Source: Butyrivibrio sp. INlla14
Lineage (GTDB): Bacteria; Bacillota; Clostridia; Lachnospirales; Lachnospiraceae
Direction of reading: 5' to 3'
DNA length: 64,000 nucleotides
NCBI RefSeq assembly: GCF_900102515.1
Contig: NZ_FMVS01000019.1
Location: forward strand, 1-64,000
Shown here: positions 35,263 to 43,650 of the stretch, piece after piece
How positions within the stretch are numbered: position 1 is the stretch's first letter
Layout: each line of letters starts with the position of its first letter
Notes under the pieces: model-generated
Database searches by the model: none
What the model was told of the DNA's origin: nothing
What the model saw: the letters and a program-made list of their open reading frames with translations, nothing else
Translations under genes and position numbers: made by a program

Positions 35263-35414
35263 AAGAATGCTCCTTCAACATCACCTGCAAGACCATGTGT
35301 CTTACAAAAATACCTGACATTCTCACGTGAAGTTCCTACTACAATACCTATTGATTTGTAACCAAGACCTTTCATTCTTAGCTGCGTTATCTGGCGCGCC
35401 ATTGCTTCTGTCAT
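35238..35414 (-). CDS. Small sigma-70 region 4-like HTH protein (58 aa)
   Basis: A 58-codon frame from ATG at 35414 to TAA at 35238-35240. It begins MTEAMARQITQLRMKGLGYK, then SIGIVVGTSRENVRYFCKTH: a single helix-turn-helix of the kind found in larger sigma-70-like proteins on Lachnospiraceae mobile elements. Those usually continue with a zinc ribbon, which is absent, so this may be a truncated form. GGAGG lies 7 nt before the ATG. The 3' end overlaps the next HTH gene by 25 nt. Confidence 0.65.
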   Translation of the reverse strand: MTEAMARQITQLRMKGLGYKSIGIVVGTSRENVRYFCKTHGLAGDVEGAFLWMIKLKK

Positions 35415-35426
35415 TGTGATACCTCC

Positions 35427-35618
35427 TTATCTGAACATATAGTTTTTGTCCCAAGTAGTGGGCATACTATACGTCACTCTTAAGGAGGTATTAGTCAAGA
35501 ACCTAATCCCTTTATGTCCCTGTGCATAATAATTCCACATAGGCATATTCTTATGATCCTGTGTTAGACATGCAATTCTAATATGCTGAGCAAATTCTTT
35601 ATTAACCTCATCAAGCAT
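35427..35618 (-). pseudogene. Fragment resembling a DUF2971-type protein
   Basis: A 63-codon stretch containing CLTQDHKNMPMWNYYAQGHKG, which recalls the MW-x-HYA-x-x-HKG core of DUF2971 proteins. The rest of that family is missing on both sides. The last 25 codons run into what looks like the leader of the small HTH gene. Probably a remnant; weak call. Confidence 0.4.
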
Positions 35619-35702
35619 ATATTTAATTTGTTGAAAATTAATATGCTATAATATGCTGGTATTATTCGTATTAAACCTTATTTTCTTAAGAGTGGGGAAC
35701 CT

Positions 35703-36860
35703 ATGATCAGAAATAACGATTTTACTCTTGAATATATCGGCGACACTCCTTGTCTGCTAACGCATGGTCAAAGCGCAGCAGATAGGAAGAAAAGCTTATT
35801 TCTAAATGATACCGGTGTTTTTATCTGGAATTTACTCTCCAAAGATCTGACAATTGAAGAAATCTTTGATAGTTGCTATGAACACTTTGAGATAGACGAG
35901 GCAGATCGCCCTGACGCAAAGCGTTCCATTCAAAGCTTTATGGATTCCCTTTGTTATTCAGGAATGGTTATAGATACTGATTTTTATAAAAAACTTAAAC
36001 TCAAGAAATATGTCAGCATGAATATTGCCGGTATCTGCGTAAATTTGTTCGGCAAGGAAGAACTGTTTGATGATAGCTTTATGACTTTTGCTGATGATGA
36101 ATACACTTGCTCAGCTGATAAAACCCAGAATATTTATGTCTATCATATTGCACCTGTAATACATAAATCCGGTGAACTGATCATTCGTGATAAAGAGGTA
36201 TCCGTCATAAAAACATGTGATAAATATATTCTCATTTTCCCGTTATGGGAGCATGTTGACGAGCTTCATATATCACCGGACGGACAGATGGTATCTGTTT
36301 TTGTTAAAGATACTGATAATGCCAAGGAAGAAGTATTCTGGGCTATTCGTCACGCTTTCCTTTATATGGCAAGAATCCATAACTTATTTGCCATACATTC
36401 GGTTTCCGTTGAGTATGATCACAAGGCTCTTCTCTTTTCTGCCGGATCCGGAATCGGCAAAAGTACACATGCAGCGCTTTGGAATAGATTGTACGGCGTA
36501 AGACAGATCAACGGCGATTTGAATCTATTGGGAAAAGGTGATGATGGCAAAATATATGCGTATGGCATGCCATGGTGTGGAACTTCAGGAATCTATGATG
36601 CTAAAGACTATGAGCTTAAAGGAATAGTACTGCTTCGTCAGGATCCCAAGAATTTTGTAAGTCATTTGCAGCCGGAAGCTAAAGCTCTGGCTATTATGAA
36701 CCGAATCATCTCTCCGATGTGGAATAGTGAGATGTCCTTAAGCGTTATTCGCTTCGCGCAGGAAGTTAGCGCTGACTATCCAGTATGGAATTACAGCTGC
36801 AACACCTCAGATGATGCAGCTGCATTCATAAAGTTCCAAATCGATAGTACAACAGCTTAA
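35703..36860 (+). CDS. PqqD-like RRE fused to HPr kinase-like domain
   Basis: A 385-residue fusion. Residues about 25-95 match PqqD-like RiPP recognition elements (SLFLNDTGVFIWNLLSKDLT, then IEEIFDSCYEHFEID). Residues 220-370 resemble HPr kinase/PEP-carboxykinase-like P-loop proteins: SAGSGIGKSTHAALW (Walker A), QINGDLNLL and YDAKDYELKGIVLLRQD. RRE domains bind leader peptides of ribosomal peptides, and HprK-like kinases modify some lasso peptides. With the neighbouring ABC exporter and the leader-bearing 141-aa protein it likely forms a peptide or protein modification system. A TGCTATAAT extended -10 box lies at 35644-35652. It converges on the ABC gene with only 4 bp between stops. Confidence 0.82.
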   Translation: MIRNNDFTLEYIGDTPCLLTHGQSAADRKKSLFLNDTGVFIWNLLSKDLTIEEIFDSCYEHFEIDEADRPDAKRSIQSFMDSLCYSGMVIDTDFYKKLKLKKYVSMNIAGICVNLFGKEELFDDSFMTFADDEYTCSADKTQNIYVYHIAPVIHKSGELIIRDKEVSVIKTCDKYILIFPLWEHVDELHISPDGQMVSVFVKDTDNAKEEVFWAIRHAFLYMARIHNLFAIHSVSVEYDHKALLFSAGSGIGKSTHAALWNRLYGVRQINGDLNLLGKGDDGKIYAYGMPWCGTSGIYDAKDYELKGIVLLRQDPKNFVSHLQPEAKALAIMNRIISPMWNSEMSLSVIRFAQEVSADYPVWNYSCNTSDDAAAFIKFQIDSTTA

Positions 36861-36864
36861 GTAT

Positions 36865-38661
36865 TCAGGCGATGCTTTCCATCTCGCTGATTTCCTCATC
36901 AGATAACTTACAACAGTTGCCGTTTCTGATAGCATATACTCTATCGCATTGTTTTAATACTGAAGGTCTATGTGTAGTAATAATAGTGGTCCTAGGATAT
37001 TCATCTGCCATGATATTCTTAAGGACCTCTTTTTCTGTCCATACATCAAGAGCAGAGGTTGCTTCATCCAGAAGAAGTATAGGCGACTGTCTAAGGATTG
37101 CTCTGGCAATAGACAACCTCTGGGCCTGTCCCTCTGAAAAGCCACTGCCGTGCTCTCCCATCTCACTGTTTATGCCTTCAGGAAGTTTCTTGACAAAGTC
37201 CCACGCACAAGCCATTTTCAGGGCTTTGATGATCTCGTCATCCGTTGCATCCTTTTTTACATTTCTCATATTTTGAGCTATAGTTCCCGAGAACATTGTA
37301 TTTCCTTGTGGAACATATGCAAAAAGACTTCTCGTTGCAGCTGTTGCATAGAGACTATCTTCAAGTTCCCCATCACCGGTCGTTATACGCACCTGTCCCT
37401 CACCGGGCCTTATTATAGCAAGAAGTAGTCTTAGCATAGTTGTCTTTCCTTCGCCTGAAGGTCCGACAAATGCAACTGTCTCATGAGGATTAGCATTAAA
37501 TTCAGCCTTGGAAAAGACATTTTCTGCACCTTCGTAAGCAAATGACACGTTCCTGGCTTCTACTCCTATTCCCTTACCTGCATGCTCCTGCCCAAATCTT
37601 TCAACCTCTTCGGCATTGGAATAATCGTCTCTTGGAAGGTCCAGTATGCTTTTAACTCGGTCAGCTGAGTTAAACAAGCTAAGAGATGTTGGTACAAAAC
37701 TGATAAGATTAGAAACTGAGCCTGTAAGAGAACTTGAAAGGCCTATAAACATGGTCATTGTTCCGTATGTGATAGCTCCGCTCCAGACCTTGTATACGCC
37801 CCATGCCTGTGCAGAGTAGGATACAAGCATAGATACAAATGTCAGTATAAAAGTATTGAGCATTGATATCTTCTGGTACTTAAGCGTAGCTTCTGTATAT
37901 CCTTTTTGTATTTCTTTTAGCCTGTCTATGTGATATGACAGCATATCAAAAGCTTTTATTGTCTGAATATTCGAGAAGGTCTCCTGATGAAAACCGTTCA
38001 TTCTAGCGGATGCTGACATAGTTCCCATTCCGCTCTTTCTCATCATCTTCATAGAATAGCGCGAACTGATCAGTGTTATCGGGATGCTGGCAAGCGCAAA
38101 AATAGCGAATGTCCAATCGTATATGCAAACCATATATAAAGCGGATGCAAATCTGAAAATATAGATTATAAGGTTTGGTACAAGTGTCAAAATTCCTGAT
38201 GCAATATTGGAAGCGTCACTTCCGCATCTCATAACAAGGTCACCGGAATGATATTTAGACAGGGATTGCCAATCCGTTCTTAATATTCCTTCAAAGATCT
38301 GCGCCTTTATCTCATTATTAACCTTAAGACTGATTTTGGTGGAAAGGTAACTTGATATCTGCGAAACACAAGTATTCACTACTGTAAGTACAATCATGAT
38401 TATAAATGTGCGCAAAAGTTCCCCTGTGCGATGTCCTGTGATTATATCTACCAGGTCTCGTGAATTAAGGCTTGTAAAAAGACCAAGTATTATGCCGGTC
38501 ATGCCAAGTAAAGTGTATATTACAATAGCGGGTATATGGTTTATTGCATATCCATATATCCACTTGAATATCATTAGCTTGTCTTTTAGCTTTCCTTCTT
38601 TAATTCTGTTGAAATAATATCTTATCTTCCCCATATCGTAAAAAAGAAGCACCACGTTCAT
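36865..38661 (-). CDS. ABC exporter (fused membrane and ATPase domains)
   Basis: A 598-residue half-transporter. Six membrane segments lie in residues 40-340. The nucleotide-binding domain has GPSGEGKTTM (Walker A), the signature FSEGQAQRLSIARAI and ILLLDEATSALD (Walker B). There is no C39 peptidase domain, so any leader cleavage must be done by another protein. GGAG lies 8 nt before the ATG at 38661, which favours the long start. That start codon is inside a 7-bp hairpin (GCACCAC/GTGGTGC, 38649-38670) that could limit translation. It follows the leader-bearing protein gene by 30 bp, and its likely cargo is that protein or a product of it. Confidence 0.9.
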   Translation of the reverse strand: MNVVLLFYDMGKIRYYFNRIKEGKLKDKLMIFKWIYGYAINHIPAIVIYTLLGMTGIILGLFTSLNSRDLVDIITGHRTGELLRTFIIMIVLTVVNTCVSQISSYLSTKISLKVNNEIKAQIFEGILRTDWQSLSKYHSGDLVMRCGSDASNIASGILTLVPNLIIYIFRFASALYMVCIYDWTFAIFALASIPITLISSRYSMKMMRKSGMGTMSASARMNGFHQETFSNIQTIKAFDMLSYHIDRLKEIQKGYTEATLKYQKISMLNTFILTFVSMLVSYSAQAWGVYKVWSGAITYGTMTMFIGLSSSLTGSVSNLISFVPTSLSLFNSADRVKSILDLPRDDYSNAEEVERFGQEHAGKGIGVEARNVSFAYEGAENVFSKAEFNANPHETVAFVGPSGEGKTTMLRLLLAIIRPGEGQVRITTGDGELEDSLYATAATRSLFAYVPQGNTMFSGTIAQNMRNVKKDATDDEIIKALKMACAWDFVKKLPEGINSEMGEHGSGFSEGQAQRLSIARAILRQSPILLLDEATSALDVWTEKEVLKNIMADEYPRTTIITTHRPSVLKQCDRVYAIRNGNCCKLSDEEISEMESIA

Positions 38662-38691
38662 ATGTGGTGCTCCAATAAAAATCTCTAATAA

Positions 38692-39117
38692 TTAGTTAAG
38701 AGGCCGTACATCTCTTATTTTAAGTTCAGTCATTGTACCACTTGTACCTGATTCACGAATAGAGCCGCCTTCAACAATAACTTGGAATATGAAATCTGTC
38801 CATTCGTTAGCATTAAGATGTCTATTAACATCAATACGGAAAGATGTATCAGATTCTTTTGTTATTGTATACTCAGAACTTCCAAAGCTCTTAATTGGTA
38901 CTATTGAATCAATATAGATACTGAATCTCTCCCAAACCTCATTTAATGGATTCTGGAAGTGTACTCTAACGTCTGTATGAGATCCGCCATTGTTGTTATC
39001 GTCATTAAGCCATGCGCAGGGTGGATTCGGAACAGGAGTTCCACTTCCGCCAAAAACACCTTCAGACGTAAATTCGAGGCCAAGTTCCATTAACTGTGGT
39101 ACTTCAAAAGTCTTCAT
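38692..39117 (-). CDS. Putative leader-bearing (RiPP-like) substrate protein
   Basis: A 141-residue protein. Residues 4-13 (FEVPQLMELG) fit the YxxPxLxxxG leader motif that lasso-peptide RRE domains bind, with Phe for Tyr. A Gly-Gly pair at 23-24 (GVFGG) is a possible cleavage point. Residues 25-48 are Pro/Asn/Gly-rich with one cysteine. The remainder (about 48-135) is predicted beta-rich, far longer than a normal RiPP core. It is not a family I recognise. It could be an exported folded protein marked by a RiPP-type leader. It has its own promoter, GGGGGG at the ribosome site, and lies directly upstream of the ABC exporter. Confidence 0.6.
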   Translation of the reverse strand: MKTFEVPQLMELGLEFTSEGVFGGSGTPVPNPPCAWLNDDNNNGGSHTDVRVHFQNPLNEVWERFSIYIDSIVPIKSFGSSEYTITKESDTSFRIDVNRHLNANEWTDFIFQVIVEGGSIRESGTSGTMTELKIRDVRPLN

Positions 39118-39174
39118 TATATCCCCCCAATAAAATGGATTTTATATCATCCATTTCCATTTTTTGATAGTGAA

Positions 39175-39203
39175 ATTATAAAATGATTTAGAAAAAATAG
39201 CAA
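39175..39203 (-). promoter_or_regulatory. Promoter of the leader-bearing protein / ABC unit
   Basis: Read leftward: TTGCTA (39198-39203), a 17-bp spacer, TATAAT (39175-39180), about 58 bp before the start codon at 39117. Confidence 0.65.
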
Positions 39204-39252
39204 TGAAATATCGATAATCTAACAAAATTGAAAGATTGTTATTCCTTAAGAA

Positions 39253-39336
39253 GAATGAAGGGGTTAAGAAATAGCGTACAACTATTTCTGTTTTGGAAAA
39301 AGATGCCCCCTTTTAAGCAAGGCTATGTATCTCTTA
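39253..39336 (-). repeat. Dispersed island repeat, copy B
   Basis: About 80 bp nearly identical to 32784-32862: GAATGAAGGGGTTAAGAAAT, the CAACTATTTC stretch, and the last codons of the AbiEii-type toxin (AAGGCTATGTATCTCTT). The toxin gene and the RlmD-like tail are otherwise missing here, so this is a deletion remnant. Confidence 0.75.
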
Positions 39337-39361
39337 ATGTTGACACTCTTCTTGAATCCGG

Positions 39362-40059
39362 TCACTTTTTGTAGCAATGCCAGAACTGGCTTCTTGCCTC
39401 AAGCACAAACTCACCGTCTTTTTCAATTTTATCGGCAAAATATGCAAGTAGCTTGTTCTCATATCCGGCAATAGCTTTCTCATGAGCCCTGTAGTAATCC
39501 TTCATCTTCTCCACGATTTCTTTTGCCTCTGTGTAATGCCAAAAATTAGGCAAAAGAACTGACTCCACCCTTGCAAAATATTTCTCCATCATGGATATAT
39601 ACTGATTTCTCTTCTCTGTCTGACCAGCTATTGTTTCATCTATGAATGATGAGTCTTCTCCTATAGCTTCAATAGCTTCTTTAAAGAGATTGTTCCAGTT
39701 TGCCACGTTAGCACCGTTGAAAGCAAACAGACCATCCTCTGCGACTACATTACCGGCATGTGCCACACCAGCTGATATTTCTTCTCCTCCATATTCTGAA
39801 GCTGAATTTCCAGCGCGCTCTTAATGTCACTGGCTTCACCACTCTTTAGATTATCTCTGATTTCTTCGAGGGAAAACCCTATCTGCTTAAGTGCCACAAT
39901 CTTTTCCAAAATCTGCAGTGCTGCGTAATCGTAAAGCCGATAGTTACCTTCAGAGTATTCGGTGGGTTTAAGTAACCCTTTTTCATCATAAAGACGTATT
40001 GCCTTCTGTGATACTCCCGCTTTCTTTGCCATTTCTCCTGATGTCATTTTCTTTTCCAT
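39362..40059 (-). pseudogene. MerR-family regulator, apparently frameshifted
   Basis: Residues 1-104 (40059 down to 39745) are a standard MerR N-terminus: MTSGEMAKKAGVSQKAIRLY, EKGLLKPTEYSEGNYRLYDY and a long dimerisation helix. The frame then stops. An overlapping frame (39362-39766, about 134 residues, from ISAGVAHAGNVVAEDG on) carries what looks like the missing C-terminal effector domain, mostly helical. One indel near 39,770-39,790 would join them. The gene faces a MATE pump gene just upstream on the same strand, a typical regulator/efflux pair. Two separate short proteins remain possible. Confidence 0.65.
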
Positions 40060-40089
40060 TTTCGGAACCTCCTTCTTGTTTCTAAATCC

Positions 40090-40120
40090 ACCTTAAGGGG
40101 TTCCCTAAGGGAAGAGTCAA
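40090..40120 (-). promoter_or_regulatory. MerR-type promoter with dyad in a long spacer
   Basis: Read leftward: TTGACT (40115-40120), a 19-bp spacer and TAAGGT (40090-40095). The spacer holds an imperfect dyad (CCTTAAGGGG / TTCCCTAAGG). Over-long spacers with a dyad are characteristic of MerR-controlled promoters. Confidence 0.6.
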
Positions 40121-40242
40121 CAGGCTTTTTGTTTTTTTCTTTAAGTATTATAGCAGGAAATTATCAATCATTCTCTTAATGGTTCTATCTGTCGTCAGAT
40201 ATATTCTTATTTTTTCAAGTGAAAAGACTTTGAGTCGCTGAC

Positions 40243-41634
40243 TTACATTCCGACTCTCATATACGTATTCCTGAATAAGCGCGCTACTAGAGCAACTGCA
40301 ACAATTGCCGCTATTATCTCTCCGATTGGGAATGCAAACCATATGGCAAAATCAGCATTTGAAAGTCTCGCAAACCAAATGGAAAGTCCAAGGGGAACCA
40401 GAAACAATCTAAGGACTGATATTATAAGGGAATTAACTCCTGCTTCCATTGCCTGAAATACTCCCTGGAGAGCAATATTTATTCCTGCAAATACAAATCC
40501 TATTGCTATTATTTTCATGGCCCTTACACAGAGGCTTTCGGTATAATCAGCAAGATTGAATATTGAAGCAAGGCCTTCGCCTCCAAACTCCATTAGGGCT
40601 ACGCCAATCAGCATGACGATGGTTATATAAATAAGGCCATATTTTATAGCCTTTTTTACACGGCTTTCTGATCCCATACCATAGTTATAGGCCACTAGTG
40701 GTGTTATGGCATCTCGTATTCCAAATCCTGCAAAATATATGAACTGCTGTATTTTATAAAAAATTCCATAAGCTGTAACGGCTGATTCCGATACGCCTAC
40801 ATAGATCATATTTACTGCAAATGTCATAAAGCTCATGAGCGCCTGCATTATAATAGCCGGTAATCCAATACTGTAGATGTTACCAATTATCCTTGCATCG
40901 GGCTTCAGATATCTCCAGTCGAGGGCAATCTCTTTATTCTTGAAGATCTGCAAGTACAGTGCCATGAAAAATGAAACAAACTGTCCTATTACTGTAGCTA
41001 TCGCTGCGCCTTTTATTCCCAGAGCAGGGAGCCCCGCAAGTCCATATATCAGGATGGGATCCAGCACTACATTGGTAAGTGCGCCAGTCACCTGAGCGAT
41101 TGTTGAGAGCTGTGTCTTGCCTGTAGACTGGAGCATTTTTTCAAAGATTCCAAACATTATATTTCCAAGGCATAACAGGGTGCAGATTCTTAAGTAAGAG
41201 CCTGCCATCTGTATAACTGTCTCGTTGTTAGATTGAAGATTTAAGTATGCATCTATTCCAAATAGGCCAAACAAAAAGAATATTACATACATTGTTATTC
41301 CAAGGAAGATTCCATTGCCAGCTGTGTGGGCAGCTTCGTCTTTTTTTCCTGCTCCGAGAACTCGCGATAGGGCAGCTCCCATTCCTACTCCTGTACCTAT
41401 TCCAAATGCCACAAATAGCATCTGGACGGGAAAAGCCAATGTAAGCGCATTTACAGCCATTTCACCTGCATTCACAATGCCATCATAGTCAGGCATATTG
41501 GCAACAAACATGCTATCCACTATGTTATATGCGGCCTGCAGCATCATGGAGAGGATAACGGGAATGCTCATCTTCAGAAGTATTTTTTCCACGGGCTCAG
41601 TCGCCATAGGATTTTTTGTTATCTGTTCTTTCAT
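40243..41634 (-). CDS. MATE-family multidrug efflux transporter
   Basis: About 463 residues with 12 membrane segments in two related halves. It begins with the usual KILLKMSIPVILSMMLQAAY and NIVDSMFVANM stretch. Unlike the two fusions at 27-32 kb it has no ATPase tail. The start at 41634 has GGATGG about 8 nt upstream; in-frame TTG (41658) and ATG (41649) starts lie further up, next to a terminator-like hairpin. Probably exports cationic drugs or a metabolite using an ion gradient. Expression appears to be controlled by the leader at 41658-41722 and perhaps by the adjacent MerR-type gene. Confidence 0.9.
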   Translation of the reverse strand: MKEQITKNPMATEPVEKILLKMSIPVILSMMLQAAYNIVDSMFVANMPDYDGIVNAGEMAVNALTLAFPVQMLFVAFGIGTGVGMGAALSRVLGAGKKDEAAHTAGNGIFLGITMYVIFFLFGLFGIDAYLNLQSNNETVIQMAGSYLRICTLLCLGNIMFGIFEKMLQSTGKTQLSTIAQVTGALTNVVLDPILIYGLAGLPALGIKGAAIATVIGQFVSFFMALYLQIFKNKEIALDWRYLKPDARIIGNIYSIGLPAIIMQALMSFMTFAVNMIYVGVSESAVTAYGIFYKIQQFIYFAGFGIRDAITPLVAYNYGMGSESRVKKAIKYGLIYITIVMLIGVALMEFGGEGLASIFNLADYTESLCVRAMKIIAIGFVFAGINIALQGVFQAMEAGVNSLIISVLRLFLVPLGLSIWFARLSNADFAIWFAFPIGEIIAAIVAVALVARLFRNTYMRVGM

Positions 41635-41657
41635 TTTTTCACCATCCATTTCAAGCA

Positions 41658-41722
41658 ATAAAAAAGCACTATGGGTGGAAGTACGTTTCTCACGGGAGTA
41701 TAGTCTTCCAACTCATAGTGCT
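41658..41722 (-). promoter_or_regulatory. Terminator-like leader of the MATE gene (candidate attenuator/riboswitch)
   Basis: Read leftward: AGCACTATG (41714-41722) pairs with CATAGTGCT (41665-41673), TGGAAG (41705-41710) pairs with CTTCCA (41676-41681), the loop is 23 nt, and CTTTTTTATT follows. The T-run ends only about 25 nt before the MATE start, so the hairpin would stop transcription unless its folding is prevented. A possible -10 (TATAAA) lies near 41723-41730. I do not recognise a known riboswitch class. Confidence 0.65.
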
Positions 41723-41803
41723 ATATTTATAGCGTTATTTTTTTGAACTCAATTAAAATATCATCTTTTTCTTTTGATGTCAAAGGGGCAGTTACGCTCT
41801 ATA

Positions 41804-41949
41804 TTACTTGACTCGCGACAGAAGAACTACCGTCTCGATTTGCGGTACTACTGCAGACAATTTAAACATACTGCGTAGATACTGGGCTTTGGTATGTTTA
41901 CCCCTTTTTACATAGTTTGGGATGAAGGGGTTAAGAAATAGTTGCCCCC
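41804..41949 (-). pseudogene. RlmD-like C-terminal tail fragment with conserved flank, copy C
   Basis: The minus strand encodes QYLRSMFKLSAVVPQIETVV followed by LLSRVK and a stop at 41804. This is parallel to copy A (AVVPHVETMVLLT). DNA from 41825 to 41940 matches 32689-32800 with scattered differences. It follows directly after the stop of an AbiE-type nucleotidyltransferase gene, just as copy A does. Confidence 0.65.
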
Positions 41950-42696
41950 TTATAGAAAGGTCTCCCTTAGTCTCTGTGCAACTTCTTCGGTTGTAACACC
42001 ATAATTAATCAATGTATTAACATCAAATGGATCAGTATCCAGCAATTCTATAAACCTACTAATATCGTCATACACAGTTTCAGGCAAAGAAAGTGGCCTT
42101 TCAACAACCAACTCAGTAATTATCCTTAGAACATCCTTTTTATGCTTTTTGTATTCTGAAGAATGAACCGTTTCACCTGCATCGCGCTTAGCTTTCAGAT
42201 CCAGATATGCCTTGGCTTTAAATAAAATGAGATATTCCGGCCTAAGCACTGACAAATGTTCGACCACAGTTCTTCCTTCCAGAAGAATCTTATAATAGTC
42301 TTCATTTAAAAGGATACCTGACAAGCTTGATATTTCATCATCTATATGTATTGGTGTTAAAATATTCGGCTCTCTTATCGGAAATTCTGTTCTAGCAAAT
42401 AGCTCAATCATCACCGGATATCCTGCGTTTTGCGGATCAGTAAATCTAAAAAACTGTGGTTTTCCCGAACTTGTAGCCTTGTGCTGATAATCGCCATCTA
42501 TTATGAATTGCCAAAACTTTTCTCCAAAATCCGGAGTTAATGCTTCGACAATCAAAACCATATCCAGATCTCTTGTAGCTCTAAAAGCAATTTCATTATT
42601 TGAAAAGTTTATATCGCAAGCAGCACCTCCTATAAGGACGTATTTGTCCTCATCTCCTTCAAAATGCTGCTTAAATTTTTCTAACCCTGCTACCAT
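41950..42696 (-). CDS. AbiEii-like nucleotidyltransferase (toxin component)
   Basis: A 248-residue nucleotidyltransferase-fold protein. It has GGAACDINF (residues 23-31) and TRDLDMVLIVE (residues 41-51), giving the G-G and D-x-D pattern of the catalytic core. A helical C-terminal half follows. AbiEii-type toxins transfer nucleotides to cellular targets. It overlaps the upstream regulator gene by 7 nt, the expected bicistronic arrangement, and differs in sequence from the broken toxin at 32841-33841, so it is a separate module. Confidence 0.78.
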   Translation of the reverse strand: MVAGLEKFKQHFEGDEDKYVLIGGAACDINFSNNEIAFRATRDLDMVLIVEALTPDFGEKFWQFIIDGDYQHKATSSGKPQFFRFTDPQNAGYPVMIELFARTEFPIREPNILTPIHIDDEISSLSGILLNEDYYKILLEGRTVVEHLSVLRPEYLILFKAKAYLDLKAKRDAGETVHSSEYKKHKKDVLRIITELVVERPLSLPETVYDDISRFIELLDTDPFDVNTLINYGVTTEEVAQRLRETFL

Positions 42697-43634
42697 ACAT
42701 ACTCCTCTAACATTTCTTCTATCGACAATTCGACCCTTTCATCATTTTTCTCATCATCTAATGATAAACAAACGCTCAAAGGGTCTTGAATATTCTTTTT
42801 AACTGAATCTATATAATACCCTAATTCTAAGACAACGCATCCAATTTCATCATTTCTGCCTGCCTGTTTCATTGTCCTTATGCCACTTTTATTTATATCC
42901 TCTTTGGTAATAGCATATGTTGGATACGCGTTATCTGATAACATTGAATATTCGCAAAGGGCGGATATTCCTGCCATTTTGCTCAGCTTAACATTTTCAA
43001 CCAAATTGAACTTTCGAATAACCGGGTTTCTGCAAAAAGGTTCTATTGCTCTCCATGCTGCTTTCTTATCAGGATTCACCGTAATAGCACGGTACCTCCC
43101 CTTGCTGTCCAAGACGTCTATACCAAGATACTCTATTTCATCAAAGCACTTACTTATTGCCATCTTGGAAACGCCTAGACGAGATGCAATATACGTAACA
43201 GTAGCCTTTTCATATCCTTCTATAATTCCCAAAATTAACATCTTTTGCGTCAGAAAAGAGATATCGTGTACAGGTTTCAGTTGTCTATCATTACCGGAAA
43301 GAAGCACACCTAAAAAAGGTAAATACACATCTCTATTCTCTAATACAAACGGTATCCCCTCTTCAACCATTTTTTCTTTTGAATAATATGTGGTTTGTTC
43401 TAAGAAAACTACGCAGTTAAGTTGCACTGTTTTTTCAAGCAAAGACCTATGCTTACGTATCTGTGATAAGCCCACACTGTTCTTGGGTTGCATTGCAATC
43501 CATTCAGCGCCATTAGTTTTTACTCGATAAAGAATATACATGCCTTTATAAAACAGTGGTAATCCTTTGTATAATGACTCATCTTCGTCCAAAGTTACAT
43601 TCATATGAAGTGCTTTTTCAAGGTAATCTTTCAT
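42690..43634 (-). CDS. AbiEi-like antitoxin with winged-helix domain
   Basis: About 314 residues. A winged-helix part lies near residues 135-190 (TVTYIASRLGVSKMAISKCF, then DEIEYLGIDV), preceded by a restriction-enzyme-like alpha/beta domain and followed by a C-terminal part. This is the layout of large AbiEi/AbiGi-type antitoxins. The start at 43634 has a weak site (GCGAG); an ATG at 43664 lies inside the operator-like repeat and seems less likely. It pairs with the nucleotidyltransferase gene, with which it overlaps. Confidence 0.72.
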   Translation of the reverse strand: MKDYLEKALHMNVTLDEDESLYKGLPLFYKGMYILYRVKTNGAEWIAMQPKNSVGLSQIRKHRSLLEKTVQLNCVVFLEQTTYYSKEKMVEEGIPFVLENRDVYLPFLGVLLSGNDRQLKPVHDISFLTQKMLILGIIEGYEKATVTYIASRLGVSKMAISKCFDEIEYLGIDVLDSKGRYRAITVNPDKKAAWRAIEPFCRNPVIRKFNLVENVKLSKMAGISALCEYSMLSDNAYPTYAITKEDINKSGIRTMKQAGRNDEIGCVVLELGYYIDSVKKNIQDPLSVCLSLDDEKNDERVELSIEEMLEEYVW

Positions 43635-43650
43635 AATTATCTCGCTTTTT

